DNA of 64,000 bases from Prorocentrum cordatum (GCA_963575745.1 CAUYUJ010001747.1:365836-429835); one strand, 5' to 3'. Numbered from the stretch's first letter, positions 30,181 through 43,100 are shown. Notes: a model not told the origin generated them from the letters alone. Translations and numbers: made by a program.

Positions 30181-30804
30181 AACTAATACGGGTCGGCCCT
30201 TGGGAATGTGGAGTGCGGAAGGGGTGAGGCGTGTAGACGAGTCGGGGGGGGGGCATCGATGGGGACGATGATGGCGGAGGAGGGGGAGGGGGAAACGGAA
30301 TCGAATTTTTGTTTGAAGTTACACAGTGCTTTTTTGAATTAAAAAAAGAATACCTTTGCATGTGGAAAACCAGAGGCTGCTTTTTGAATTCAAGCGCGGT
30401 TTGTTGAATTCAAAGAGCCTTGTTGCCGCTCTGGGTCTGCTGCCCCCGCCAGAGGAATTGGTCGTCTCTCTGCAGAAGATCAGGCACCCAGGGAGGGGAG
30501 GCTACAATCAAGACGCTGGAACATGTTGTTGTTGTTTCCCCGACCCCACCCACCCCGACTCTGGAACAAGGAGCAGTTCGGGTTCGAAACCGGTTCGCTG
30601 TTCCTTGGGTCCTTCCATGGCTGTCCCTCCAGTGCTCCTCATGCGTCCAGGTGCTTTGGGGGAGGGGTTTCGTTCCTCGTTTCGCGTCCCTTAAGGGCGT
30701 TGCTTGCCTGGACTCCCCTCGTTCATTCCTCCCCGCCGTGTTGGGCCCAGTTTGGGGCCATCTGGGCCGTCTTGAGGCCCTGCGGGAGCATCGTGGAGAT
30801 GGTT

Positions 30805-30866
30805 GCTCCTCCTCCTCCTCCTCCTCCTCCTCCTCCTCCTTCTCCTTCTCCTTCTCCTCCCTCCAC
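30805..30866. repeat. (CCT)n microsatellite
   Basis: CTCCTC run with a few TTC interruptions. Confidence 0.95.
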
Positions 30867-30879
30867 CATGGCCACGGTG

Positions 30880-31735
30880 CTGTACGGTACGGTACGGTGG
30901 CAAGAACACGCGGTGTCGGTACGGCCAGCACAGTCCGGTTAGGACCGTTGGTGCTGTCAGCACTGGTACACTATCAAGCTCCCACGGGACCGGTGCCGGT
31001 GCGGTCGCAGGACCACGTGACCGGTACGGTTGTGGGATTACGTGGCCCCGACTCTTGCCGATTCGATCGTCGTCGTCGTCGTCGTCGTCGTTGAGGGACC
31101 CGGGGGGGTCCCGAGAGACCGAGGGGTCCCAGGACTGGGGTTTCCATGCGTCCACAGGGTGGCCCGCGCGGGCGGCGTCGCGGAGGGGCTGTCGTCGTAA
31201 AAATGTCGATCGTCGTCGTGGATTGTCGTCTTCGTCGAATCGTCGTCGTCGATCGTCGAGCATCGTTCGTCGTCGTCGTCGCTGACCATCTGACCCTCTG
31301 AGGGGGTGGTCGCAGGGGCCGGCCCCGCTCGGAAAGATTCGGCGTGGACGTCCAAGGGGCTTGCATCGTTATCGCGCGTCCTTACTATCAATCGTGGTTG
31401 TGCCTACAATTCCCTGGACTACGCTGTTCTCCTCGCCCGTTCTTGGTTGCTCGGTCGGGTCCCAGCGGGACCCAGGGGGTCCCGTGCAAGGGGTCCCGCC
31501 GGGTCCCTGCGGGACCCGAGAGGCCCCTTGGGTCCCGCCCTGGGACCAGCGCTATATCGTCCAGTACGGTATCGTCCGGTGCAGAAGCCACGGCCAGTAC
31601 GGTATCGTCCAGTACGATGGTTGTGACCGGCACAGTATCGTTCGGCACGGTAGCGGAGGCCGGTGCGGTATCGATCGGTACCGTTGCCACGGCCGGTCGG
31701 CGCAGTACGGTGCGAGCCGGTGCCCGTTGGTTTGC
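30880..31735. repeat. CGGTACGGTATCG-type minisatellite with (GTC)n runs
   Basis: GGTACGGTACGG at about 30887 and repeated CCAGTACGGTATCGTCC-like units at 31558-31735 (spacing about 18-40 bp, diverged). GTC/TCG runs lie at about 31060-31093 and 31195-31285. A GGTCCCGCGGGACCC palindromic motif recurs near 31460-31540. No protein-like frame. Confidence 0.65.
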
Positions 31736-32032
31736 ATTTGGCACGGTTGCGGCCATGGTGTCATTTCTTTTTCCTCCACCTCCCCGTCCTCGTCCCGCTA
31801 CGTCTGCCGCCTTTCCTTTCCCCCCCTCCTTCCTTCTCTCTCCTTCCCTCCGTCCTCCGTCCTATACCTCCTCTCTACAATTACATTATATGACTACTAC
31901 TCCCCTCTCTTCCCTAATCCTGTTCGGAAGATATCCACCCCCTTCCGCGTCCTGCTTCTTTAGACAGGATTTGGTCGAGTTGGTTCTTCGCATGTGTTTT
32001 CACAATATGTTAATGTTTGGTGTTTCCAAAGT

Positions 32033-32495
32033 GGTGCTCCCGGTGTAGCGTGTGCCTCATGTTCGGATTGGCGCTGTGCTCCCATCGTTCAGGATGGCGC
32101 GTTCGCCCTGGCGCGGGCAACTTTTCCGCATCCAAGTCCTGTCGCTCCCTCTTTTCCTCTTCGCCTTCCTCCTGTCCTCCTGCTCCTCCCACTCGTTCCT
32201 TTCCAGTTCCTGCTTCCTCATCCTCCTCCCTTTCCTCGTGTCCATCCTCCTGCCCACCCGCCACCCCCTCCTCCTCCTCCTCCTCCTCCTCCTCCTCCTC
32301 CTCCTCCTCCTCCTCCTCCTCTTCCTCTTCCTCCTCCTCCTCCTCCTCCTCCTCCTCCTCCTCCTCCTCCCCCTATGCACGCAGCTCTCATTGTCCGATT
32401 TTGCAAAACACGATGAGATATTATGTGGATTTCCAGGCCGGCTAATACACGCGTCCGCGGATAGAGAACAAATCAGCGCAATGGGAATTGATAGG
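32033..32495 (+). repeat. Dispersed repeat family R1, copy 1
   Basis: It aligns over its length with 54350-54785. Shared landmarks in the same order are TTCGGA then GGCGCTGTGC; CGTTCAG; TGGCGC then GCGCGGGC; ATCC-A-GTCCT; a CCT-rich middle; TATG-ACGCAG; TCCAGG-CGGCTA; ACACGCGTCCGC; ATAGAGAA; and CGGCGCAA or CAGCGCAA. No coding sequence is apparent, which suggests a non-autonomous element or a decayed element end. Confidence 0.75.
32262..32372. repeat. (CCT)n microsatellite inside copy 1 of R1
   Basis: About 110 bp of CCT with one CTT-rich interruption. The matching copy at 54 kb has a shorter, degenerate CCT stretch at the same place. Confidence 0.95.
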
Positions 32496-32499
32496 GGGG

Positions 32500-33450
32500 A
32501 AGGGGTAGGACGTCTGACATGGCGCGAGCGTGCCTAGCGTGCCGCCCTCCTCTCTCTTCTCTGTATGATATCACCTCCTTTCCTCCTTGCGATTCGCTGC
32601 TTGCTCGTTGTTCCCCCCTCCGCCCTTTTCATTCCTGCCTCCTCATTATTTCCTTCTGTTGCTTCTCCTTCATCCGCGTCCCTCGTTTCTTATTATTGCT
32701 CTCGCTTTTTGTTATCTACTCTTCCCTCAACGCTCCTCACTGTCTTCTCCCCTTTTCCTTCTTTCTCCCCCTTTCCTTATTTCTCCTCCAACCTTGCTCT
32801 TCGCGCCTCGCTGCCAACTCCTGCCAACTCCATCACTGTCTTCTCCTCCCTTTTCTCTCCATCCTCCTCCCCTTCTGCTACTGCTCCTCCTTCCTCTTCC
32901 AAAGCCCCGAATAACCCTCATAACCCTCACAGGACTCGAGAAATATGGCCAAGCTCACCCCTCTCTTTCTTCCTCCTCCTCCGCTTTCGTCGTCGCTCGA
33001 ATCGGATCCCTCTTTGCTGCCTGGGCTCCCACGTTGGCGCGAACGCATTTTTTTGCTGAGAAGAAAATAGTGCCGCTCTACATCAGTATTGCCGCCACGT
33101 TGCCTCTCAAGCATCAACAATACCCCCGCAATTCTAGTTGGTAGCGGAGTTGGCAGCAATCCCGGCTCGCGATCCACAGAAGACGCGCAAAGTGGGATGT
33201 GGACGCGCATTCGCACTTCCCTCACCTTCTGCATTGGTGCCGCCTTCCATTCCTTGAACAGCCTGTGCTGGTGGTTTTTGAGCACCCCTTCGGGGGTGCC
33301 AACACACCCACAGGCTCGACGAGGCGAGTGCTGGTGCCCTTCCTTGGCGGCGGCCACTGGTGGTGAAACAGGTATACTAACCGGTTCGGAGCCACTCAGA
33401 GTGCGCAGCGTTTCCATCTGGATGTAAGCCAGGACCGCTGCGCACCATCC
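32500..33450. other. Pyrimidine-rich then unique sequence, no gene recognised
   Basis: C/T-rich to about 32900. A minus-strand frame at about 33050-32960 has a short Ser/Asp/Glu-rich segment (GSDSSDDESGGGG), but nothing supports an exon around it. Confidence 0.4.
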
Positions 33451-33454
33451 GAAT

Positions 33455-33871
33455 TCAAGCATTGCCCCAATCGTGCAGCACAACGCATGGATCTGCGTTC
33501 CGTTGCCAGCGCATGGAACCTGAGCATCGTTGTTTTTTTGTGGTCCCCCAAGAGACGTTGCCCAGTGTCGAGGTGACTTTCGCCCCCGTGCAGGTCTGAG
33601 TCCCAAGGCGCTTGTACGGCAACATCGACGGCGTTGTGAACGGGGGGATCTTCAACTTGGCATTACTGGGCAGTATCTGCATCCCCGATGCGATCGTCTT
33701 TTCTTGGTTTTCCTGCGTGAAGCCTGGAGGAGCCGGACAGCAAGGTCGAGGCGGTGGTCCGCCAACCACCTTCTTGGTCACCCGAACGAATGTCCGCTTA
33801 CCCGTTTCGTCACTCGGGTGCAGGACGTACATGCGTGGACCGCACTCAGTACATACATAGAGGGCGCCCAA
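33455..33871 (-). CDS. Possible hypothetical coding segment
   Basis: A 138-codon open frame with mixed, protein-like composition (for example VCTECGPRMYVLHPSDETGK and FVRVTKKVVGG), unlike the Arg/Ala/Pro-biased frames nearby. A C-x-x-C pair occurs near the N-terminus. I do not recognise a family and see no splice or start signal that I trust. It could be an exon, a fragment of an element, or chance. Confidence 0.25.
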   Translation of the reverse strand: MGALYVCTECGPRMYVLHPSDETGKRTFVRVTKKVVGGPPPRPCCPAPPGFTQENQEKTIASGMQILPSNAKLKIPPFTTPSMLPYKRLGTQTCTGAKVTSTLGNVSWGTTKKQRCSGSMRWQRNADPCVVLHDWGNA

Positions 33872-33959
33872 CAGTGCGCAGCCATCATGATGAAACGTGG
33901 TTGCGCTGCTCGCGAAATTACCCGTTCACAGATCTGAAACAGCAGGGTCTGTAAATTGT

Positions 33960-36900
33960 CAACCGGAAGACGCCGTCACCCACCTCGTCGCGACCCTCGC
34001 GACCCAGTGCGGCCATTTTGGCGAATACTTACGTCTACAAACTACCCGTCAGCTCTTCGAGTTCTCGAGGCGACGCAACAATGCGGACGCGTTGTTCTCG
34101 CGGTTTCGCACAGTGCGATTCTGAGCCACGCGCGTCGGTGGCGATGCGATGTCATGGGGGGGCTTGCCCGGCTGCTTTTTCGAGCGGTCGGCGTCGTGGC
34201 CAGCCGAGCCCATTCATGGCGCTGCTCCGGCGCCGCGGCGTCCGATATCCAGCAACAGAGCCCGAGTTCAGCAGTCTCGCAACTACGTTCAGGCGCGCTG
34301 GTCATATCGTCGAGCATGCGGCCAGCGACATCCATCGCCGGCGCCCTCTTTTCACCGCCGTCTTTCTTCGGCGCTGCAGGCCGCGACCGGCGTCGCCAGC
34401 AACCAATGCGACGCGCGCGCGGCAGATCCAAGGCATTCGCAAGGTCTTGCCTTTGTGCTGCTAGCGCTGTCGAACTCCCAGGTGCCGGAGGTGCCCCCGC
34501 GCGCGCCAGCGGCTTTCAGCCGAGCGCTGCGCCGCCGCAGGCCGCAGCCCCCGCCGCCGGGCGGCGCCCCGCAGACGCTTCGCAGGCCTGCTGCGAGCAT
34601 GCGAGCAGCTCCAGTTCTGACGCTGAGGCGCCGTCGACAACCGTTCAGGACTGTTCAGAGGCTTGTCCCCAGCCCAGATCGTCGCCACGCTATTGTTGCG
34701 CGCGAGGTTCCGCGAACGCCAATGGGGGCGTCGTGCGAACAAGCGCCCCAGAATAGTCATGGGGCTCATCGAGAAGAGCGGGCGCGCATTCTCGGGCGAG
34801 GGCCGGGGCCGCCTAGGGGAGCGCCCCAGCGGCGGAGGCGAGGGCCGCAGAGGGATGCCGCCAGGGTGCGACGGGCAGGTCCTGGCGCGCAGCATCTGCG
34901 GGCCGAAGTTCCACTTCGGAGCGGGATGCCGACGGGCAGGCTCCGGAAGTGCAGGTGCCCACGGAGGTGGCTCGAGCTTCTGAGGTTGCGCCGGCTCGGT
35001 GCCTGTCGGTGGCGTCCTGGATGCTGGGCCTCGCTCGGGCATCCCAGGGGTCGCTTCCGCGGTCGCCGACGCCCCCCAGGATTGCGGCCACGGCCCAGCC
35101 CACCTCCAGCGCGGCCTGCCTGCGAGAGCCCCCGGCAGATGCCCGAGTCTGCCCGAGGCTCGCGGTCGGCGGCGTCGCCGGCCGCCGCCCAGTGCCGCGC
35201 GCGCAGAGCCGCGCCCGCCGCGCCACCTGCAAGTCAAATCTTCAGCGTAGCCGCGCCGTCATTTGGAGCGCAACTCCTGGCGCTGCCGCCGTTCCCTGAC
35301 TCTGCCCCCGCAGCCGCGGGGCCAGCGGCGTCGGCGGGCCAGTCGCGCTCCCGAGCGCGCGCCGCCCAGCTCTTATGGGGCCCCGCGAGCTTGTCCTCAT
35401 AGATCGACAGCGCAGCGCGCGGTGCCGGGGCCTCGCCGCAGCCGACCGAGCGACTCGCGGCCCCGACGACCAGCGATTTTTGCCGCGCCTTGGCGGCTTC
35501 AGCCGGCTAGCTGGTCTTCGGCGGGGCCAGCGCGGGCGAGCCGCCGCGCCATTCAGAGCGCGGGGCCGCGGCTGCGAGCGCCTCGCCGAAGTGCCGACCG
35601 CGGCCCTCGGAACGAGCATCGCGCGCGGCCTCGCTTGAGATCGCGGCGCGACTCGCCGCCTCGGCCGGTCAGGAGTCCGCGCGTCGTTCGGGCGGCGCGA
35701 CGCCGCGCCCGCCGCCGCGTGCGAGCCTGGCAGGCGATCGACCTGGTCATCGTCAAATGAATCTCGCATTGTGATCTTGCTGCGCACGCAGTGCCTCCTC
35801 TCCCCTCTCCTCGACCCCGTCTCTCCCATGGCCGCTCTGGTGCCCTTGAGCTCGCGGCGCGCCAGCGCCCGCCGCGCGCGCCCGGCAGCGCGGGGCGATC
35901 AAATCTAGCATGTAAATCGGCGCCAGTCTCACTCCGCCAGGGTGTGATTTGCGTCTGCCGAATGAGTGGCGCGCAGCAGCGTTCCTTCGGGCGTTGTCCG
36001 CGGCAAGTCGAGGAACCCCGCTGGGCGCGCCAGCCGGCGCGCGAGGCTCTCGCGGCAGGCGCTCGGGGGCCGACGACCAGCGCGAGGGCCCAGAGGAGAA
36101 GCCTTCAGACGCGAAGGGCAGGGCGAGGGGCGACCCCTCCAGGCCTCGCGGCAACCCGCCGCCCCCCGAGTTTCACGGTGACGTTGAGGGCCCGCAGGTC
36201 TTCGCAAGATGCGCGCCTCGGGTGGGGAATCGGGCAATTATCGCGGGAGACATGGCCGGCCCTGAGGAGGGGCCTCCCCGACTCCACGCGGCCCTGCGGG
36301 ACGGCGCCTTCGACCGCATCGAGGATGAGAGCATGGCGGCGTCAACAGTAGCCGACGGCGCGGAGCCCGCGCTAGTTAGTTTCGACCAGCGCTCGTCCGC
36401 GAATATTGGCGCGGCCGTCGGCGAGTTCATGCGCGCGGATCATCGAAACAGGCGAAGCGCTCTTGCAGCTGTCAGTCCGAATGAAAAAGACCATATTCAA
36501 GGCGAAAGCGGCGCAGCTCGAGATTCTTGATCCCATCATTTTTTGACATGTCATGAGGAGTTCTCCGCTTGGCGCCAGAGCGTTGGCGACCTTATTGATG
36601 ACAGCAGGCTCCACGTTCAAGTGGTCGTCGCTGAAAGAGCAAGCTGCGTCTCTATGCCAATTGCCGCGGCCCCCAGTGAACATCTTCCAAGACGGTCGAC
36701 GGCGTCAGCGAACCAGATCCGCGAAACTGGCGACCAACGACAGCAGTGACCGGTGGAAGCGTGATCAGCAAGCAAGTCGCGAGGAACACGACCCTGCAGG
36801 CGACGGCGACGAGGACGAGAACTACGACGACGGCCGGGGAGAGGGCGACATTCACGCGCACGATTCTTGGAGCGAGCAACCTCCAGGGGCCCTGGCCCCA

Positions 36901-39201
36901 GAAATGCACGGCGCCAGCGCGGCGGTGGCAAGCCTGCCGCCGCCGCCCGGGCCTGGCGAGGCGGGCCCGCGGCCGCTGCAGCTCGCGAAGGCGCGAAGCC
37001 GGGCCGCGGCAAGGGCGGGGGCGGCAAGGGCCATGTCGCACCCAGATCCGGGCCCGCGGGCAGGCGCGACGGTGGCGCGGGTCAACCATGCCCGCCGCGG
37101 CATGTCCTTGGGCGAACTCAAGAAGGTGTCGGGCTGCTCTGAGGGCGCTGCCCGTGGCGAGATCGGACATTGAGCCAGCGATCGCAGGCGCCACTCACTT
37201 GCTGGCCAAGGGTCTGCGCGAGCGTCGCTGTCATGTTCGGAAGGCGAGGTGCCATCGCAGGGTTCGCGGCGCGCGCCCGCTGAGAGCGAGGGCGTTTAAT
37301 AGTCGGGCGCCGGCTCATCAGCATCGACGCGACGTGGTTTCGCGGCCAGCAGGCTGCCGACGGTGGATGAGCCGGAGTGCATGCATCACGCGCTGGTGGC
37401 AATTCCGAAGTCTCACTGATTCCTAGGGGCGTCGGAGCCCGCCGTCAGCGCACCGCGCTGGGTGGCAACTGTGCGAGACCTGTTCCCGACGAGAGGACGC
37501 CGCCCCGTAGAACGTGCCCAATCGCGCAAGACACGTCATGAGGACCTACGGCAGCGGCAACAAGACGAATGAGGCCGGTCTACATGATTACGATCAGCAA
37601 CGCGCTGTGTTTTGAGTTCCGAGAATTTTCGATTTGGATACGTGCCCGTCTTTAGGTTCGGGGCACAGCATGTCCGTCCGCAGTGGTTGGGAAACGGCGT
37701 TTGCATTTCTATCCAGATAGTTTCCTGGGCTGCCGTGACCGTCGAGCTTGCTTTCGACCTGTGCGTGCGCAATGTCATTTCGGGCCTGGTGAGCCTGCCA
37801 CCAGCTGCGGGGTGCGGTCAATTTCCGCTGGGATCTACAGTCGCGCCGTGGTTTTGCCGCGTCGACCATCAACGATAGCAGCGCGGCCCAGCTGCCAGTC
37901 CCCGGTATTTGCGATTTGATCACCGACCTCGGCTGTGTGATAGATGGGCTGGCGCTCAGGCTCACGGCCTGTGCCTTGGTCATCAGAACACGTAGCTGCC
38001 TCCGCCTCCGCCCCCGCCCCCTGCTCGCGCGTCGCGAACGATGGCAGGGCCTTCGGGGGGGGCCCAGGCGCGACCTGGGATTCAGTTGGAAGCGAACATC
38101 AACTAGGGCACGTGCGCGTCGCGGCCACGAGCACTTCGGCCCCGAGGAGCAAAACGCAGCCCTGCCAGACCTTTGAAGCGCACGCTTCACGATGTCTGCG
38201 TGCGAACAGTACACAGTGGCCACCAACTAATCTTACGTGATACACCGGCGCCAAAACACATGCGCGCATGGTTGCGGGGCAGGCGCCAGGACCGATGCCG
38301 CGCAACGCTCTGGCTGCAAGGGCTTGGGGGCGGCTCGCCCGCCGCTCGGGGCGACGGAGCGGCTCGCGGAGCAATGGGAACGCCGACGGATCAATATGCC
38401 CGTAGTAAGCAGCCCCCGCGGGCGACCCCTGTGGGCGGCGCGTCAACGGCGGCCCCGAGACTGCGCATGGCGCGGCACGGTTTGACGCGAGACGCTGTCT
38501 GCATTGGATCCGTCTATGAGCCCGACGCCGCACTGCCCGTCATTGGCGCCCATTTGTGCCGAAAGAAAACGCAGGGCCCCCTTGGGGCGCGCAAGCCTCG
38601 GCGCCCTCCGCGCGCGGTTCAGACGCCGACGCGCGGTGACCAGGCGAGTCGCCGGTTTGCGGCCGCCCCCCCCTCTTGGGATACGCAACCGACATTGGCG
38701 GCCCAGCCGGAGCCCTGGCTGACGCCGACGCTCCAGCCACAGGTCCCCCGCAGGCCTGCGGCTTCTTGCTGGGCGCATATGCAGTCTCCGTTTGCCGAAG
38801 CTGGCCGCGCGGAACAACGAACGACCCGCGTCGTCATCGACGCCATTACCTAGAACAGCATCGCGAGGCAGCAGCGCGACATGATCAGCAACGCCTGACC
38901 CAGCTAAACGCGAGCTGAGCAGCCACGAGCCGCAGGACAACATCCGCATCGTCTATCAACTGCACGCAGATCAGGAGTGGGCAACGGCAACTGGGAAACC
39001 ATGGGCGCCAAGCAGCATCGGCGAACGCGAGGACGAACAGGAACGGCGGGACGGAAATCAATCGTAACGCCCAGTTCTCGGACTATGCCAGCTATCAATA
39101 ATGCGGACATTGCTCTCGAGCGCGAAAGATACCCGTACCCTTACCCAGACGGGGTGGCAAGGGGCCCTCGGGGCATCACCCCCCCTGGGTCCGGGTCGGC
39201 T
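33960..39201. other. 5 kb GC-rich region without a recognised gene
   Basis: Long Arg/Ala-rich frames exist in nearly every phase between about 34.1 and 36.2 kb because stop codons are rare at this GC content. None shows a domain I know. From 36.4 to 39 kb GC falls and frames shorten. It may be the decayed 5' part of the Copia-like element downstream, but I found no gag or integrase motif to show that. Confidence 0.4.
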
Positions 39202-39287
39202 CCCGAAACCACCATACATACCCGTACCTAGACGGGGTGACCCAACCACCACCCCAGCTAGGTCCGGGTATGTATGGTTGTTTCGGG
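39202..39287. repeat. Large palindrome: 38-bp arms, 10-bp loop
   Basis: The left arm 39202-39239 and right arm 39250-39287 are reverse complements at 34 of 38 positions. The arm contains CATACATACCCGTACC. Flanking copies of the TACCCAGACG(G/A)GGTGGC motif lie at about 39137 and 39298. It could be a MITE-like foldback or a cruciform-forming repeat. Confidence 0.85.
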
Positions 39288-39528
39288 CACCGACCCGTAC
39301 CCAGACGAGGTGGCGGCAAGGCCGAAAACGCTCTAGCGGGCGGCCCTTTTCACCCCAGCTGACCCCGGGTCCGGGTATGTTTTGGGCTAATGAATTGCAG
39401 CTGTTTGTGCGCCGAGCCAGATTCCGGGACAACGCGGGCCCCCGAGAGCACGCGAGTGCGCTTGGCGATTCTACCATGCGCCATTGCAATTGTGACGCCA
39501 GAGCATCATCAACCGCGCGATCGCTGCC

Positions 39529-40107
39529 ATGTTTCTGGCGACGCAGCTCGTCTGCTCGTTTGAAAGACATGCGCCGAGCTACGTGCCGGACGCAGGGTCG
39601 GGCTCGACTACGCGGATGGACTACTTCCCAAACATGTCATGGCTATGCACCCAGCACCCCGTCAACGGCGAGCGCCCCGACTCGGTCTCTGCCGGGCAGG
39701 CCAAGGAGCGCCTCAACTGCGGGTTGGTCTACAAGGGCTGGAAGCACCTGGTCAAGATCGGCAAGGGGCAGATGGCGGAGGCGATCTTCTGGAACGCCCG
39801 CGGCGCTCGAAAGTGCCCGGGAGCTTGGATCGACAGAGTCAGCACCCTTTCAAGCAGCAGTCACGAGCCGCCTCCCTCGTCGGCGCGGCCCTCGCGCACG
39901 CCGCGCGATGGCCGCCCGGAGAATCGAGCGTCGCAGTGGGCGACGAGACTGCGGCGGGCGAGGTCGACGGCCACCGCGGGCGACGCGGCGGTCGATGGTT
40001 GTTCTCGAGTGGGAAACGGCCCCCGAGGCGGGGGCAGAGCGCGAAGAGCCGATGGGCGGAGGGCACTTCAGGCGCTGCGTTGGCACGACCACGGCAGCGC
40101 GCGATAA
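39529..40107 (+). CDS. Hypothetical open frame, possibly retroelement-derived
   Basis: A 192-codon frame. The first 100 codons look protein-like (YFPNMSWLCTQHPVNGERPD, LVYKGWKHLVKIGKGQMAEA); the second half is Arg/Ala-rich and non-descript. There is no known domain. It lies upstream of the Copia-like remnant on the same strand. Confidence is low that it is expressed. Confidence 0.3.
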   Translation: MFLATQLVCSFERHAPSYVPDAGSGSTTRMDYFPNMSWLCTQHPVNGERPDSVSAGQAKERLNCGLVYKGWKHLVKIGKGQMAEAIFWNARGARKCPGAWIDRVSTLSSSSHEPPPSSARPSRTPRDGRPENRASQWATRLRRARSTATAGDAAVDGCSRVGNGPRGGGRARRADGRRALQALRWHDHGSAR

Positions 40108-43100
40108 TATCGAGTTCGAGGAGAGAATCTACTTCGAGAAGCTCGACCACTGAAGGTTCCCGCGCCGAAATCGTCGCGGTGTTGACCTGCTTGCGGCCGG
40201 CGGCGGCGAATGCGGCATCGCTGTCTGTGCCGCCGACTGGGCCGACGGTCGGCGCGCGCGCGCCGAGCTGCCCATCGACCGGCTGCGCGGCAAGGGCCTG
40301 CAGCGGCAATCAGAGCGCAAGAGAGTGGTAAAGACGATCGACGCATGGCTCTCTCGGCAGGTGAGTTTCCAGCTGCCGTGCGCCTTGTGGACCCTCCTGA
40401 ACAGGAGCGCCAACGACGAGGATACCACTTAGTTTCTCTCAGCGCTCCGCAACGGAGAGCGCTGGTTCCTCATTCTCACCGTTCCTCAACCAGCAGAAGT
40501 CGCGCCGCGTTCATGCCCCCCTGGAGACGCCGGCGCTGGCGGATCCCTGGAGGGGGGGCGTCGGCGCGGAGCTCAGGAAGGGGGGTCGCGAATGCATTTT
40601 CAACGCGCGTATGTTTGGCATGGCGGTGATGGCAGGCGTCTTTCTCAAGCAGTTGGCAAGACGACTTGGGCCCGATTCAAAAGTGACATCGAACAGTGCG
40701 AGCGCCAGCGCCAACGTCGGCGGCTCCCTGGAGGCGGACTCCTGTGGCGCAAAGGATCCAAGATGCGGGAGCGGGTCGGGGAGTCTACCCCGTGGCATCT
40801 ACTCAGCATGCAAGCAGCTTGTTAGTCCGAGGCCAAACGGGTTCGACCAGAGTTTAGACCGGGCGACCATCGGTGCTCCGTTATGCTACATGACGACGAC
40901 GACGACGACGTCGTGATCGAGCACGAGGACGCTCCCGACCCTCACGCACCTCGCGAACGATTTCAGACGCCTGTCAGATGCGCTCTCTGCGTGGTTGGCC
41001 GATCCCGACTTGGCCAAACAACGCCGCTGCAAGCCCCAGTCCGAGGCGAGTTGCGTCAAGTAGCGCCTATGCCAGACGAGCCCCGCCCAGGGGGGCTGCG
41101 ACCGCTTCCTGTTCAACGACGTCCTGTCGACGAGATTCGTTTCGCAGGCCGTCCACCTGCTGCCGAAGAGGCGCGCGGCGCCCGCGCTGGCCGGGGCGCG
41201 TCGGATCTTGGCCCCCCCCGCTGCAGCCAGATTCCAGGATATCCTTGAACAGCAGCGACGCGAGCCAGATCGCGAATGACTTCAGCCGCAAACTACGACA
41301 AAGCTCGCGCCTTCGCATGAGAAGCCGAGACGACCACGACCGGTCGCGATTATCTGCGTCGTCCCGTCGTTAAACTCTCGCGTCGGGTTCGACAGTTTTG
41401 ACCTGCCTGCCGTGTCGCTCACCGCGCGCTGGCGTTTGTTTATCCTGGAGATGTCTGAGTTTTCCACGGAGGTGGTCTACTGTCTCGCGCTATCCAGCAG
41501 CCGTGCTGGGGGCCATTCTTTGTTTTGGGCAGGTCATCCGGGCCACGCGGCGCGCGATCGAGAAGGCGTTTCCTAATCGACATTGGCCGAACACCTGGAG
41601 GAGCACGACTGCGTTGCGGAGAAGCCGCCGGCGAAGGCGCGTTGGCAATCTGAATGCATCGAGACCAACATTACTCTCTGGAAGCACCTGGCCAGGAGAC
41701 GAATGGGCACCGCGCGTGCGAGCGGCATCCACGATACCGAAATGATGACCGCTTCGATGAAGCAATCGAGGAACCGGCGCGTTACCTTGCCCGTGCTCTT
41801 TCGGCAACGGCCCGAGGATTCCAGAGAGTATAGCCGACCTTTCCAATTTCGGCAGTGGCGCATGGTGCGATGGCGGCCGACGCCGAACTAGTCGCGCGGG
41901 TCCGTGCCCGCGCCTTGTCGGACATGGCCTTGGCGGAAGACGATCGCCCCGAGTCCCTCGCGCTCGATCCTCTGGGTGGGCCGGTTTTTCCGAGAAGACT
42001 GCGCCGGCGGCGACCGAATGGTTTGCTGGTGACAGCCGAAGATCAATATGGGAAAACCGTATCCAGCGACATATGATGTCGCGACGGTGGTCGGCCTGGG
42101 CGGCGCGAGCGTCGCGGGCGACGTCAACGCGTCTGGGCGCAGCCATCGGGGCGCCCCACCCTCGTCTCCAAGGGGCAGCTTCGCAAGGCCCACGCGCCGA
42201 GATGCGGGTTCCAGACGGCGCCGACCTGGCAGAGCTGCGCCGAGCTTCCCAGGCACCGTCGCGCCCCCCGAAGATTCGAATCTTGCCGCCGCGGTATCGG
42301 GCATAGCAGGAGCTATACGCGACGAGTCAGGCTGGGATCATGCCAGGCTGCCGGCACAGGCGCAAGTTAGCGAACCATCGTCACCGCGTCGCCCCCGGAA
42401 GCATCACCTGAACCTTTGACGGCAAGCTCATCCTGAATTGGAGCCGGAGCAGCTTTTTTTCCCACGTGTGACCACTGCCCGACGCAGGCGCCGATGGTCC
42501 AGCTCCCCGGCGCCCTCGTTTTGCGGAGCCAGTCCACCGCGCGCAGATCCGTCATCGGGTGTCCCTGGCACCCGCGCGTGCATCAGTGGTTCCGAGACGG
42601 ACGCTGCAACGCCCATGTTCGATTGCGAACGCTGCGCCCACGTCGACTCCCTCGGGCGAGGAGGCTACTGCGACGCGAGCGGCCAGTTCAACATGGCCAA
42701 GACGGACCAGGAGGCCTACCCGGTCCTGAGTAAACTCGGACCCGGTCCTGGGTAAAAAGCAAAGACGAACGTGGCTCGCATCAGAGAGATACCCTACCCC
42801 CAGACTCACGAGCACCAGGGGCGTCTCTATCGAGGAGCCTTGGCTCGCGAATAGACATCGCGACAACGCTACTCAGCAGTGGGTGCGCTGGTCGCCATGG
42901 CCCCAAGCAGACCGGGACGGGCCGCGAGAGACGCGGGCGTGTCATGCCTTCCAGAGCGTGCTACTGCGACGCGGCCGCGGCGCTGCCGAGTGGGCGCTGA
43001 CCCAGACACTACGGCGCCTTGCCCCAACTTTGACACGGGCCGGTTTCGCATCCCACCCCAGATCGTGGCTCGCTGGAATGCCAACCTCTGGCGGCGACTC

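Noticed and set aside
34149-35402. Long plus-strand frame (417 codons) and overlapping minus-strand frames
   Set aside because: Arg/Ala/Pro-rich in all phases with no domain; expected at this GC content.
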